A stretch of 64,000 nt of DNA from Armigeres subalbatus (GCF_024139115.2 NC_085139.1:72831203-72895202), one strand, 5' to 3'. Shown: positions 12,095-22,095, counted from the stretch's first letter. Program-made: numbers and translations. The notes: generated from the sequence alone by a model not told the origin.

Positions 12095-12797
12095 AGGGTG
12101 GCTCAAAAAAAACTTTTTCATATTTTTTGATGGGCCGCCCTCTTATTCGGTTCTTTTTATTGCCCTGATGCTCTGGACAAAATTTCAGCCAAATCGGTCA
12201 ACGTTTGGGCGGTGCTAAACTCGTTGGATGTTTATATGGAAAAATGTATGCAGAAACATCCAAAACCAGTGATTTGCAGATGGACGGCACAATTTACGAT
12301 CAAGAACAATGATACGCATTCAGTTCTTGTAGAATTGAATACAGAATGTTATGCTGAAAACAGCGAGAAGATTCGAGTTTATTAGGCAAAGATATTAGCA
12401 TTTTACTGGAGTGTTGTAGGGGTGAATTTATTTCTTTTCAAAGGTAAAAGAAACGAAATTTGCTCAAACCCCACTTCAGAGAAATGCTAATAACTAAGCC
12501 GGGCAAACTCTAATCTTCTCGCGGTTTTCTGCATAACATTCTGTATTAAATTCTTCAAGATCTGAATGAGTATCATAGTTCTTCTTCGTAAGTTGTGCCG
12601 TCCAACTGCAATTTACAGTTTTTGGATGTTTCTGCATACATTTTTCCATATAAACTTCCAACGAGTTTAGCACCGCCCAAACGTTGGCCGATTTGGCTGA
12701 AATTTTGTCCAGAGCATCAGGGCATCAAATAGAACCGAATAAGAGGGCGGCCCATCAAAAAATTGGAAAAAGTTTTTCCCATACTAATTTGAGCCAC

Positions 12798-12800
<3 letters not shown>
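12095..12800. mobile_element. Foldback element, two ~340-bp arms
   Basis: The terminal GGGTGGCTCAAA at 12096 has its inverted copy at 12788-12799. The inverted similarity then continues almost to the centre: CCGCCCTCTTATTCGG, AGCACCGCCCAAACG, TGCAGAAACATCCAAAA and ACAGAATGTTATGC all recur in reverse. The whole 706 bp would fold into one imperfect hairpin. No open frame is present. It sits between a short TATATATGTATATTA run and a pure TA microsatellite, so it probably inserted into TA-rich DNA. Confidence 0.88.

Positions 12801-12862
<62 letters not shown>
12801..12862. repeat. (TA)n microsatellite
   Basis: About 30 uninterrupted TA/AT units directly abut the foldback element. Frames crossing it translate to Ile-Tyr repeats (12684-13010 plus and 12717-12977 minus) and should not be annotated as genes. 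Confidence 0.97.
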
Positions 12863-12863
<1 letters not shown>

Positions 12864-13129
12864 ACAAAATTCTTCTTCCTTCAATGTCTGCCAGCAACAG
12901 CATACATTCTTAGAAATCTTCGTGTGAAACCGTCTGTCTTCAAAAAGGAAGGATACCTCTCTTCCAGAAACTTTCAAGAGTCTACGTGTTTACCACTTAC
13001 GGGAAATTAAATTTTCAAAATGACGGTTCTCAGCAGTCAGCATCGAAATTTGGATCTGTTTTCTGCAATCGATCACGAAATTGCTAAAGTTTCGTGGACA
13101 TTGGTCATCGTTTTGAAAATGGACATGGA

Positions 13130-13318
13130 AAAGTGACAAACTTCATGATTTTGCAAAGCAAGTTCATAGGAATGTGTTCTGATAGTATTCGGTCCATCTG
13201 GTCATATTCCGGAACACCCTGAAATGCTAGATCTCTGGAGGAAGTGACCACTTTTTGTTCAATTAAGAGACCTGGTTTGCGACGAATCAAACTCCATGAC
13301 TTTGTGAAACAATCTAAT
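13130..13318. repeat. ~150-bp satellite monomer (left part)
   Basis: One monomer and a part of the next. Landmarks are CAAACTTCATGATTTTGC, AGGAATGTGTTCTGA, GGTCCATCTGGTCA, then GAAGTGACCACTTTTTG and CCTGGTTTGCGACG. The same order recurs at 14.7-15.26 kb and 16.96-17.1 kb. The array is broken here by the hAT-like element that follows. Confidence 0.85.
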
Positions 13319-13409
13319 CAGAGGTTCCCAAACTTTTAGATATGCGACCCACCTAGCAGAATCCCATATTGCTTGCGACCCACCAGGTACCAAATTTCGT
13401 CAATTTTTT

Positions 13410-13640
13410 GGATTAGATGTGGATAGGATTTGGACGGGATTTGAATTGAATTCGGGTTGGATTTGGATTGGATTTGAAATTTATTCAGATTGGATTTGAA
13501 TTGGATTTCGATTTGATTATGATTGGATTTGGATTGGATTTGAATTAGATTTGGATTGGATTTTAAAGGGATTTGGATTTGATATAGATTGGATTCGAAT
13601 TGGATTAGGATTTGTTTTGGATTGTGTTCGGGGTTTGATT
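13410..13640. repeat. GGATTTGGATT simple repeat
   Basis: Irregular repeats of GGATTTGGATTGGATTTGAA, a period of 6 bp organised in 11-12 bp pairs, fill the left part of the hAT-like element. The tract is low complexity and non-coding. Confidence 0.9.
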
Positions 13641-13683
13641 TGGATTGTATAGGACTTCTTTCTACTTGCCGAAATATCGTATA

Positions 13684-14298
13684 GCTTGAGCTTGAGCTTG
13701 AGCTTGATTGACTGCTCGTAGTTGCTACTCCATTATGACCAGATCAGCTGTTCTTGCACAGGGGACCAACAGATGTTTGCTTGGGACTAGCACACAACTT
13801 CAATGTACTGGTGATCTCATTTGTTAGGTCATACTGGCGCCTGCCACGTCAGAATGCAAGTCAATGTAGGGAAAGGGGGAGGAAATGATGATGCAATCAC
13901 TCGTCCACTGCAAGCCGAATATACATCTGCACTTGCCGCGAGTTCATGCGGAGTTTGTTGGAATTTTTGGATTACGTTCGAGAGGTCCGTCTTGGCTAAC
14001 GAGTTGCCAATGTGATAGATAGGAGAAAGCAACTGATGGAATTTCTAATTGGATGTAGGAAACGAGCTCTATAGTTTATTTCCAATTCTAGCAGACTACT
14101 GTTAGAATACTCAAGTTGAAGGTATAGGAATAGTAATGGAAACTGTATGGAAGTCCATTTCCAGTTCTAGCGATTGCTAGAACATGAGAAATATAGAGAA
14201 AGATACAAAGTAGGAGAATGGAAGGGACCTGGGATTGAACCCACGACCTCCTGCGTATGAGGCAGAAGCAGTAGCCATATGACTACCAAGCCCGCTTA
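13684..14298 (-). mobile_element. Long tRNA-headed SINE, CTTGAG-tailed (copy 1)
   Basis: Read on the minus strand, the element starts with a tRNA-like head (about 14225-14298) including a pol III B-box GGTTCAATCCC. It continues through a ~500-bp body and ends in (CAAGCT)n, seen as CTTGAGCTTGAG at 13684 on the plus strand. The target duplication TCTACTTGCC-n-AAATATCGTATA, about 23 bp with one mismatch, lies at 13661-13683 and 14299-14321. The second copy at 30693-31311 has the opposite orientation and different flanks, which fixes the element ends. Length of 615 bp is large for a SINE. Confidence 0.9.
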
Positions 14299-14696
14299 TC
14301 TACTTGCCCAAATATCGTATAACAAAAAAAAGGCCGTTGACCTCGTTAGGTTTGTTGTTCTTTAATCATCAAATCATTACTTAGATCCTAGTTCAAAATA
14401 TAGAATAGATTTGTGGGACAAAATAGTAACAAAATTGTGAATTAAGATTTGTCTTTAGCGACCCACCACTGAACATCCCACGACCCCCCTGTGGGTCGCG
14501 ACCCACAGTTTGGGAACCTATAATAAATTAAAAATACCTGCCACCTTTCTGAAAATTTGTCAAAAAATTCTTTATCTGCATACATTGTTATGGAACTACT
14601 AAATGGATCATAATTATATTTATTTTGTGTGCAAAAAATAAAAATCTGGAATGTGACTGTTATGCGAATAAATAGCACGCTGGGACAACACAAGTG

Positions 14697-15256
14697 GGTT
14701 AAACAGGAATGAGTTCGGAGGGTTTTTTTGTCCATCTGGTCACATTTCGGGATCGCCTGGAGTGCCAGTTCCCTGAGGGAAGTGACCACTTTTTGATCAA
14801 TTAAAAAACCTGGCCTGCAACGTATCAAACTTTATGGTTTTGCAAAACTAGCCCATAGGAATTTGTTCTGAGGGTATTTGGTCCATCTGATCACATTCCA
14901 GAGTGCCCTGGAATACTGGTTCCCTGGGGGAAGTGGCTACTCTTTTTTATTAATTCTAAAACCTGGCTTGCGACGTAACAAACTTCATATTTTTGTGAAA
15001 AAAAAAAATCCGTGAGAATGTGTTCAGAGGGTATTTGGCCCATCTGGTCACATTCCGGTATGCCCTGAAATGCTAATTCCCTGAGGAATGAGGACACTTT
15101 TCGATCAATTCCGAAACCTGGCTTGCGACGTATCAAACTTCATGATTTTGCAAATCAAGTCCATAGGAATGTGTTCTGAGAGTATTTTATCCATTTGGTC
15201 ACATTCCGGAACGCCCTGGAACGCTAATTCCCTGTGGGAAGTGGCCACTTATCGAT
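14697..15256. repeat. ~150-bp satellite array
   Basis: Nearly four tandem monomers. The marker CCATCTGGTCACATTCCGG recurs at about 14729, 14879, 15039 and 15187, giving a period of 148-159 bp. Other repeated landmarks are GAATGTGTTCTGAGGGTATT, CCCTGGAATGCTGGTTCCCT and ACCTGGCTTGCGACG. The minus-strand frames at 14442-14828, 14891-15136 and 15199-15384 all derive from this repeat. The array is interrupted at 15257 by a transposon and resumes at 16968. Confidence 0.92.
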
Positions 15257-16957
15257 AGGCTGACGATACGTACCGTATTTAACGGGACAGTCCCGTTTTT
15301 TAGACCTTTTTGTGCTGTCCCGTCGTAATCTGAAAAATCCTCAATTTGTCCCGTTTTTTCATTGATTCTGCATTGATCATACATAGAAAGTTTTTTTCGT
15401 CCCGATTAGAGAGATTTACCACGCTTTCTATGCCGTTTTGTATTTTCTATTGATCGACTTTTCTTAAGCTTTTAAACGGGCCACGACAACAGGTGCTTCT
15501 CCGGGAGATTTTAACACAACCAATGATTTTTTTTGCTTATACCGGAGGCATTAAAATTTGGCCAATTTCATCAGTGGATTGAACGGAAGTAGTAACTTGG
15601 TAGACAAGTATTTCCTTAAAATCAGGTCACGCCTCAACGTCAAATAAATGAAGCGACAGGGACAAATATTCTTATTTTCAGATTAAGTTTGTTTTACATT
15701 ATTCTGTTTTAAATCTTCCGAAGTAGGTACTGTTGTTCAATAATTTGATTCTTTTCGAATCATTCAAAGTCTTTCTGAATAATTCTGATTATTTCGAAAT
15801 CATCCACTGTAAAATACGACGGCATGAAACAAATAATTTATAATAAATCAACTGAACAAAATCGAGTTTAAGGCAGTTTCAAACCGAGGGAAAATTTGAT
15901 CGGATTATAGGCTAGATCTAAGGTATGCTCGTACTTTCACACATCAGGAACTTGTCTGCTAATTTCGCTTCCATATGTGTGGACGAGATTTATGGGATTC
16001 CGTTATGAAAATAAGAAATTCGGCTCGATTTAAAATACAATCCGGCGGAAATCTCCGAGAGTCCGAGCTTTAAACCAGGCAATAAGCCAGGATTTTTTAC
16101 CTTTCCGCGACGAAATTGCATGAGTCCCACGGGGAACACTTGGGACAAAACCAATTAACAATATTCCCGAAGTGTGAGGCTACTTTAAGCGTAATTAAGC
16201 ATCAGTTTCGATCGAAAAGGACTGTGAATTGATTAGATTGGTACTTTGGCTATTGTTTGTTATTTTTAAATGTTCAGAATTGGAAAAGCTTTTGATATTG
16301 GTCGGTCAATAACAAAACCTTAATGCATGTGTAAGAGCAGATAAAAATAAAATATTAAAATTCACATTTTTTATATTCCTTCGGGGTTTTTTGTCTGCTT
16401 TCCATTGAAGAGAGAAATATTTGTAGTTTAGTATTTTTCCACAACTAACTTAGAATCAGGCATTGCAACTTATCCCATCATTCGATCTTCTGAGCAAAGA
16501 TACTGATGATATGCTGGGATATCGATCTTAGTTATCTGTCTGCTCAATAAACAAAGTGCAATGTTCGCCATGGAGAAAAGTTTTTTCACTACTTTTGTTG
16601 TAGCAACGCCCTCGCAACTTGAACAAACCCCGAACCACACTGGCTATCAGGATCATCATCAAATGCTCAAATGATAATATCATTCCAGAGTGCTCTTTGA
16701 TTAAGGATAATATCTTTGCACAAATAAAGATGATATCCTGTGCTCAGATGATATGGCAATGCCTGCTTAGAATACAAAGTTATGGTCGTGAATAATTCCT
16801 TCTAAAATATTTCTAACTTCTTACACGAGAAATGAAAATTAAGTCCATTAATTTTGCAATTTCCACAGCTCTTGAATTTTGTCACAAGGTTTTTTGACAT
16901 GTCCCGTTTTGCAAGCGCGTTTATCCCGTTTTTTCACCGAAATGATCTGGTCAGCCT
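15257..16957. mobile_element. 1.7-kb TIR transposon with 10-bp flanking duplication
   Basis: Short inverted ends AGGCTGAC (15257, and inverted at 16950-16957) are flanked on both sides by the identical ACTTATCGAT (15247-15256 and 16958-16967). Removing the element restores an uninterrupted satellite monomer, so the boundaries are secure. Subterminal CCCGTTTTTT/ACGGGAC motifs cluster at both ends. No transposase frame is visible in the 1701 bp. A 9-10-bp duplication is typical of Mutator-like elements and hAT gives 8 bp, so the superfamily is not settled. Confidence 0.85.
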
Positions 16958-17100
16958 ACTTATCGATCAATTCCGAGACCTGGCTTTGGGATGGTTAAAC
17001 TTAATGATTTTGCAAATCAAGTCTATTGGAATATGTTCTGGGGTATTTGGTCCATCTGGTCACAATCCGGGATACTCTAGAATGCTGGTTTCCTGGGTAT
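16958..17100. repeat. ~150-bp satellite monomer (right part)
   Basis: Continuation of the monomer interrupted at 15256: CAATTCCGAGACCTGGCTTT, then ATGATTTTGCAAATCAAG, a GTCCATCTGGTCACA marker at 17048 and AATGCTGGTTTCCTGGG at 17082. The similarity ends near 17100. The 160-codon plus-strand frame at 16854-17336 crosses from the transposon through this monomer and is not a gene. Confidence 0.85.
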
Positions 17101-17394
17101 TTTATTTGAAACAAAACTTGTATTATGTAATTTATTCAATATTTAGGTGCGATAAAAAGTATTCGAGCCACGGGAGTAAATATCGATCCAGGAACCGACA
17201 GCTTGCGGATTGGTTTGAAATAGTAGAGTTGTCCATCATCACTGGAAAGGTTGGATCTTCATCGGTTGAGGTTGTTGTATATTGCTCTAACGTACCTGAG
17301 CTGAGGCGCAAAATAAAGAAAAACAGCTGGAAATGATTTTCTTGTGAAAATTGGAATTTATGGAGGTAGGCGCTTTTTCAATATATAATATAAT

Positions 17395-17551
17395 AGGGGG
17401 ACGTTCAAAAATGATGCCACTGGTTTTAGGGGGGAGGGGGTCTAAGATTTTGTGACAGTACATGTACTAGGTATACAAAAAAGCGTGACAGAGGGGAGGG
17501 AGGGGGTCTAGAAATCCTAAAAAGTAGTGGGCGTCATATTTGAATCGCCCC
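17395..17551 (+). mobile_element. ~157-bp MITE, GGGG(A)CGTTCAAA type (copy 1)
   Basis: Ends are imperfect inverted repeats: GGGGGACGTTCAAAAATGAT at the left, and TGGGCGTCATATTTGAATCG followed by CCCC at the right. A G-rich tract, GTGACAGTACATGTACTAGG and TATACAAAAAAGCGTGACAG lie inside. A second copy in opposite orientation lies at 53244-53401. A 15-bp segment, TAGGCGCTTTTTCAA, occurs on both sides (17367 and 17552), but with 13 extra bases on the left, so it is not a simple TSD. Confidence 0.82.
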
Positions 17552-17910
17552 TAGGCGCTTTTTCAAGATCACCTTATCGATTTATGACTCGCAAACTGAA
17601 AATCGGACGAGCAATGAGTTCAATGATGACGGTGTAAAAAAACTCTTCATCGTTGCGCTTTCACTAAACCCCGCAGAAAAGTACAAAAATGTTTCTACAA
17701 TTTGGTCAGAGCTACTCAAATTTCACGAGCTGGGATACATGGTCGCCAGGAACCTCAAAAGCAGAGCTTAAAATATTCATCTTCATGAAGCAACTTCGGT
17801 CCGAATTTTGACAAACATCGCATGAATATTCAAAACATAGAATGACATAGTCAGACGACTACTCCACGAACTCATTCATTCGCCTGTCACTGAGTGTGTT
17901 TACTAAAACA

Positions 17911-18212
17911 TAATAGACCAATGCAATATCTTGATCTAACCTCACTTATTTGACAGTTCACAGAGCTTGTTTACAAGGTGTTAGAAGAAAAATCGATGAG
18001 GAGAAAATTAAAATTCATATTTTTAGTTTAAAATTGCTGCGATCCGAATATTTCAATGATATTCTTTGCATTCAGCATGAAATCAATCGCAAAGGACATC
18101 TACATGCGAATAAAATGACGAAACAATTTTATCGGAAGCTTCGCCAGAGGCTAAGTCCCGGTGAAAAAGCTCTGTGAACTGTCAACCTACGTCATCATGC
18201 ACTGGTCTATTA
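17911..18212. mobile_element. ~300-bp MITE with TA target site
   Basis: Inverted ends TAATAGACCAATGCA (17911) and TGCACTGGTCTATTA (18198-18212) extend inward to a shared TTGACAGTTCACAGAGCTT, found near 17951 and inverted near 18165-18184. The outermost TA on each side fits a Tc1/mariner-type target. A frame of 75 codons (17950-18177) fills the interior but resembles no transposase I recognise. Confidence 0.87.
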
Positions 18213-18548
18213 GCATTGTTTATGTTGATGTTTACCGTTGAAATTGCCTCGCGGATGGAAATCGGATTCAGTCCTGTGTGATAAATCACTTTACTCTTTT
18301 GAAACGTGTTCAGATTTCAGATAATTTATCAATTTGTAAAATGTAAGCCTACAAGAGTGAGCTCGGTATATCGAATGGTATCTCGAGAACCAAAGGTAAC
18401 ATGAAGCAAAATTGTACAAGAAAAGTTCGATAGGGAAAGTTGTGGTGTCTTATAAGTATAATACGGACAAATTATGCAATAGTTGAGCGAATATCATGAG
18501 GTCAGCTTTGAATATCTTGACTGATATGCGAGATTCCTGCGGAGTTTT

Positions 18549-18992
18549 TTTTATTCCTTTCTTTATTTGGTGGGCACTCTGTGTTACTTAACCGCTACTG
18601 TGCCGAGATCTACTGTGGTATTCTGCAGCCAGAATCCACACAGAACCTATTTTTAGATTTTTCCATTATTCATTGTTGTTGTTGTCGTTGCTGGTCCATC
18701 TCGTCGTGAGTCCATTGTGTTCGTTTTGTTCATGTCGTGCATCCAATAATCGTTGCATTGTTTGGTTGCCATTTATCCGGGTAACGTTGGAGAAATGCCT
18801 CCGAGAAGAACAAGTTGTCAGTCGTCATCAGGAAGCCGTGACGGTTAGGCGCGTACCCCAATACGCCACCGCATAGGCTGCGCACATCCGGCGACTGACG
18901 TAAGTTTTTGGTCGAGGGGCTGGGAATCGAACCCATGACCATTCGCTTGTAAGGCGAACGTGTAGCCAACTACGCTACGGGACCCCCCCATG
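18549..18992 (-). mobile_element. tRNA-Val-like SINE with 11-bp TSD
   Basis: Read on the minus strand, the element begins with a tRNA-like head (18910-18984) and runs to an A/T-rich tail at about 18549. The direct repeat TGCGGAGTTTT flanks it at 18538-18548 and 18993-19003, defining a 444-bp insertion. ACAACAACAA-type sequence lies in the body near 18673. The element is pol III-type and has no coding capacity; the frames at 18673-19129 are incidental. Confidence 0.82.
18910..18984 (-). other. tRNA-like head of the SINE (anticodon TAC)
   Basis: The minus strand folds as a tRNA: anticodon stem TTCGC/GCGAA enclosing CTTACAA (anticodon TAC, valine), and a T-arm with loop TTCGATT and stem TGGG/CCCA. 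The B-box GGTTCGATTCC is perfect. The acceptor stem is poorly paired (GGTCCCG against CTCGACC), and the sequence continues directly into the SINE body, so this is a derived promoter and not a functional tRNA gene. Confidence 0.75.
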
Positions 18993-19170
18993 TGCGGAGT
19001 TTTGTTCGCATTCATGCCTTGAATAACCGTTTGAATCTCTAACAACAGTGATGGAGCTTCGGTATTGACGCCTGTGAAACAACGAATCCTAGGGAGATCA
19101 TGCCGGGGTGGTGGTGGACTGACTGGCACTTGAAAAAATGTTCCAAGTGCTTAAACCAGCGTTTCAGTTA

Positions 19171-19574
19171 TGCAACGTACACACCAGTCAAGCAGTTGGA
19201 CGAACATTGACTCCGCCCCCAAGAAAACGCTTCGGTTGCTGCTTTGTTTGAACGTGTGTGAAGTTGTTCGAACAACCATTTGACAGTTGGCGGCTCGGTT
19301 GGAAAAAATTAAAACAGTTTGATTTTGGTTTGAGTTGTCGGGGGTGGAGTCAAGGTTCGCCGAACATGTTTGAGCATTTGTAGTGAAGTTGAACAAACCC
19401 CCATATATTTTTTGATGGTTGGTGCTCGAGTTGGTGCTTCGGTCGTTCGTGTGTGATATTGTTGGTCGAATGAATTGATTGTTCGTGTCGCTGTTGGTGA
19501 AACTTGAGGGATGTTTGAATAAACGAGAGGTGGAGTCAATGTTGGTCAAACTGCTTGACCGTGTGTACGTTCCA
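19171..19574. mobile_element. PIF/Harbinger-like MITE with TTA target duplication
   Basis: The left end TGCAACGTACACACC is mirrored by GTGTGTACGTTCCA at the right. The inverted similarity continues about 45 bp (GTCAAGCAGTT, AACATTGACTCC). The triplet TTA flanks both ends (19168-19170 and 19575-19577), the 3-bp TWA duplication typical of PIF/Harbinger and of Pony-type mosquito MITEs. Interior GTTGGT/TTGTTCG-rich sequence has no transposase; the minus frame 19151-19549 is incidental. Confidence 0.87.
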
Positions 19575-20008
19575 TTAGTCAGTTGGGTTGGTCATTAGCT
19601 GACTAGTGACTATTAGCGTCTTCCACTGGCATCGTTGCATTCTGAGAGAGAAAGAACACAGCCCGCTATGTTTACGTTCATCCTAATAATGTCACCGCGA
19701 ACCAGTCACTGCGAACCGAAAAAGTAAATAGAGCGATGCAATTTCAAATCGTTTATTTATTTGGAAATTTATGTTTGCATTTTTTCTTTATGTGTACTGC
19801 AGTGAAAAGAATTCATAATTATCAATGATCCCGTATTATGAGAAACCATTTTTATTGCACGTATAGAAGTACACAATCATTAAAAACAGCTAATTGTAAC
19901 AAGTTTTCATTGGAGTGATTTTTTTTTTGCTTCCGTCGTTACGAAATATTACTTTGATTTGTTGAGTTACATTCATCTTCGCCCTGCATGCATGCGGCGC
20001 AGCAAGGC

Positions 20009-20077
20009 TGGAATAATAAAAATGATAGTTGTGCATGGCTTCCGTTTTGAATGGGGTACCCTTGAAAACGCGAGTGC
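20009..20077 (+). repeat. ~70-bp dispersed module (copy 1)
   Basis: GGAATAATAAAAATGATAGT, then TTGTGCATGGCTTCCGTTTT and GAATGGGGTACCCTTGAAAA match 54203-54268 with a handful of differences. In the second copy the start of this module pairs with an inverted copy to give a hairpin. It is probably a fragment of an uncharacterised mobile element. Confidence 0.6.
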
Positions 20078-20412
20078 ATTCAATTTTGGATTCCGGGAGG
20101 CTTGTCCTTAAGTGTCTCCAGATATCGTAGAGAAGGTAAATGTTCCCGGTTGCTGCGGATTTCTTTCCTTCGTCGGCGAGAGAGTTCGCACATGCTCGCT
20201 TGTCTCGTCGACATGAGCGTTTTATTTCCTTCTACAGAGCCAGGTATCATTAACGGGCTAAGACTTTGGGTCCTCTGGTGTTTGTTCGGTTTTGTTCCTC
20301 TATCTTTTTCCCGGTCTCCTCGGTGATCCATTGTATTGCCCAAATCTTAGATTTTATTTCAGTTTTTATTTCTGCAGCTCGGCAAAAATTCGCACATCCG
20401 TGGGCCTGCAAA

Positions 20413-21000
20413 GCTTCCAATATCTTGGTAGCCAAATGGCGTCAGACGGCGGTACCAAGATCGACATAGGCGCACGAATCAAGAAAGCAAGGGCTGCCTT
20501 TGCGAGTTTAAGAAATATCTGGAAAAACGGGCAGATAAGTGAACGCACCAAAATACGAATTTTCAACTCTAACGTGAAATCTGTGCTGTTATACGCCAGC
20601 GAAACATGGTGTGTATCAGTGGAGAACACTCATTAACAGATGCCTGCGGTATATAATTCGGACCTGGTGGCCTCACAACTGGATCTCAAACAACGAGCTC
20701 CATCGTCGTTGTCACCAGAGGCCGATAGCAACAGAAATTCGGGATCGGAAGTGGGGCTGAGTCGGCCACACTCTACGTAGGGGCGGAAACGAAATCTGTA
20801 AACAAGCATTAGACTGGAACCCAGCGGGACATCGCAGCAGAGGCAGACCCAGAGGCTCATGGCGGCGAAGCCTCAATAAAGAAATAAAAGAAGTCGACCG
20901 AAATCTAACCTGGCAACAGGTTAAAGCGATAGCCGGGCAACGCTCAGGATGGAGATCTTTCAAGTCGGCCCTTTGCACCACCGGAGGTGTACAGGATCCA
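20413..21000 (+). pseudogene. Non-LTR reverse transcriptase C-terminus
   Basis: Translation reads FQYLGSQMASDGGTKIDIGA, then RIKKARAAFASLRNIWK, ISERTKIRIFNSNVKSVLLY and ASETW, the thumb/connection block of this reverse transcriptase type. A stop after the ENTH at 20636 and frame changes follow. The conserved tail is then seen as GHTLRRGGNEICKQALDWNP, RGRPRGSWRRSLNKEIKEVD and a final CTTGGVQDP before the stop. No catalytic motifs are included, because the 5' truncation removes them. Confidence 0.85.
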
Positions 21001-21012
21001 TAAGTAAGTAAG
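20413..21012 (+). mobile_element. 5'-truncated LINE with 12-bp TSD and TAAG tail
   Basis: The direct repeat TGGGCCTGCAAA at 20401-20412 and 21013-21024 bounds a 600-bp insertion ending in (TAAG)n (TAAGTAAGTAAG at 21001-21012). Inside is the C-terminal part of a non-LTR reverse transcriptase. 5' truncation, a short-repeat tail and a TSD together show target-primed reverse transcription. The clade is uncertain: the C-terminal block resembles the RTE/L2-like endonuclease-reverse transcriptases common in invertebrates and differs from the JAM1-like copies elsewhere in the window. Confidence 0.9.
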
Positions 21013-21787
21013 TGGGCCTGCAAAATAAAAAACTGATATCCCAGCAAAATTGACGTTTGTTAGTTGAATTTCGGCGAATTATTTGCTGATTTTCAGCAAC
21101 TTTGACATACATCTCTGCTAGAAACATGTTTTTTGGGGCACGACTGTGCGAATCTCGGTAAATGTTTAATATTTTACTGAAATCCCGGTAAAATTATTAA
21201 GTGTGTATTTCACCGATGACAATCAGATCAGACGCAATATCGGTGACCAGGTGGCCATGTGAATCGGTCGATGGGGGAAGAGCCATCTCCAATCACTTAA
21301 TTTTTTCTTCGAGATCTCAGCAGTTTTTGTTCCGAGGTTGTCGAGGTTGTGTTTTTGTCCCGAGGTGGGCGCCGCTGAGTTTCGACAAACATAATTTTTG
21401 TCGAGTTCTCAGTAAAAGTGATATTTCGGTTGCTGAAGTGCGTTAGGTATTTAGCTGAAAATCAGTAAATCAATCAGAAAATCAGTAATGAAATTTTCTG
21501 CCAATTTGTACTTTTTAAATTTATTGAGCTGCAGCGATGCCAAATTTTGCCGGGCTCGTAAAAGAAAAACTTACTGTGCATGTCGTTACCACAGTATTCT
21601 GCGAACAGCTCTCCATTTTCGTTATTTTATCCGAGACCATGGCGTCCAATGATGCGCTCATGGTTCGAGTTGTCGGATGTGATATTTGCTTAGAAATCAC
21701 CCGTACAGATGTCGATATTACCTTTTGAAATTCTATCTACGACCAGTCCCAGGATCTCAAGCTTCATGCGGCGTGCCTCATTGGCAA

Positions 21788-22095
21788 GTTGTGCCAATTT
21801 ACCTAGGTAGCCTTGTGAGGCGTAGGATTACCAATCCGGAGATGGCGAGTTCGATTCTCGGTCCGGTTTAGGATGTTTTCGGGTTGAAAACATTCTCGCC
21901 TTCATGGGCATAGCCCGATCAATAAAGCGTACCAATAGTGGCAAGTCTCATTAGAAATTAATAGATAGCACCACTATGGGAACCAATATTAATTTTTACC
22001 GCCACTAAAGGAACAGTGTACCCATAATGGTGCAAGCAATATTTGGTAGTTGGGGGTGAAAATGGGTCACTGTTCCAACTACTTAGAATGCATGT
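21788..22095 (+). mobile_element. tRNA-derived SINE, Feilai-like organisation
   Basis: The tRNA-like head TAGGTAGCCTTGTGAGGCGT, then AATCCGGAGATGGCGAGTTC and GATTCTCGGTCCGG carries a B-box variant at 21848-21859. It is followed by GATGTTTTCGGGTTGAAAAC and ATTCTCGCCTTCATGGGCAT, the same arrangement as in Feilai (GGATTGGAAATTGTCTCGAC then CCCTGGGCATA at 49.6 kb), though the sequence is different. The 3' end near 22090 is not clear and no TSD was found. Confidence 0.6.

Larger units (their letters stand above)
13319..14520. mobile_element. hAT-like element with nested SINE
   Basis: The left end CAGAGGTTCCCAAACTTTTA at 13319 and the right end GTGGGTCGCGACCCACAGTT followed by TGGGAACC at 14492-14518 form inverted ends of the CAGnGGTTCCCAAACT type seen in hAT families. 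CGACCCACC motifs recur inside both ends. I could not find a matching 8-bp TSD. The interior holds only GGATTT-rich simple sequence and a SINE; no transposase is visible. Confidence 0.7.

Noticed and set aside
12684..13010. Frame containing an Ile-Tyr repeat
   Set aside because: It is the translation of the TA microsatellite at 12801-12862 joined to foldback sequence.
16854..17336. 160-codon plus-strand frame
   Set aside because: It begins inside the 15257-16957 transposon and runs through a satellite monomer; no protein family resemblance.
18910..18984. Possible functional tRNA-Val gene (minus strand)
   Set aside because: The acceptor stem is mismatched and the sequence is part of a SINE with its own TSD.
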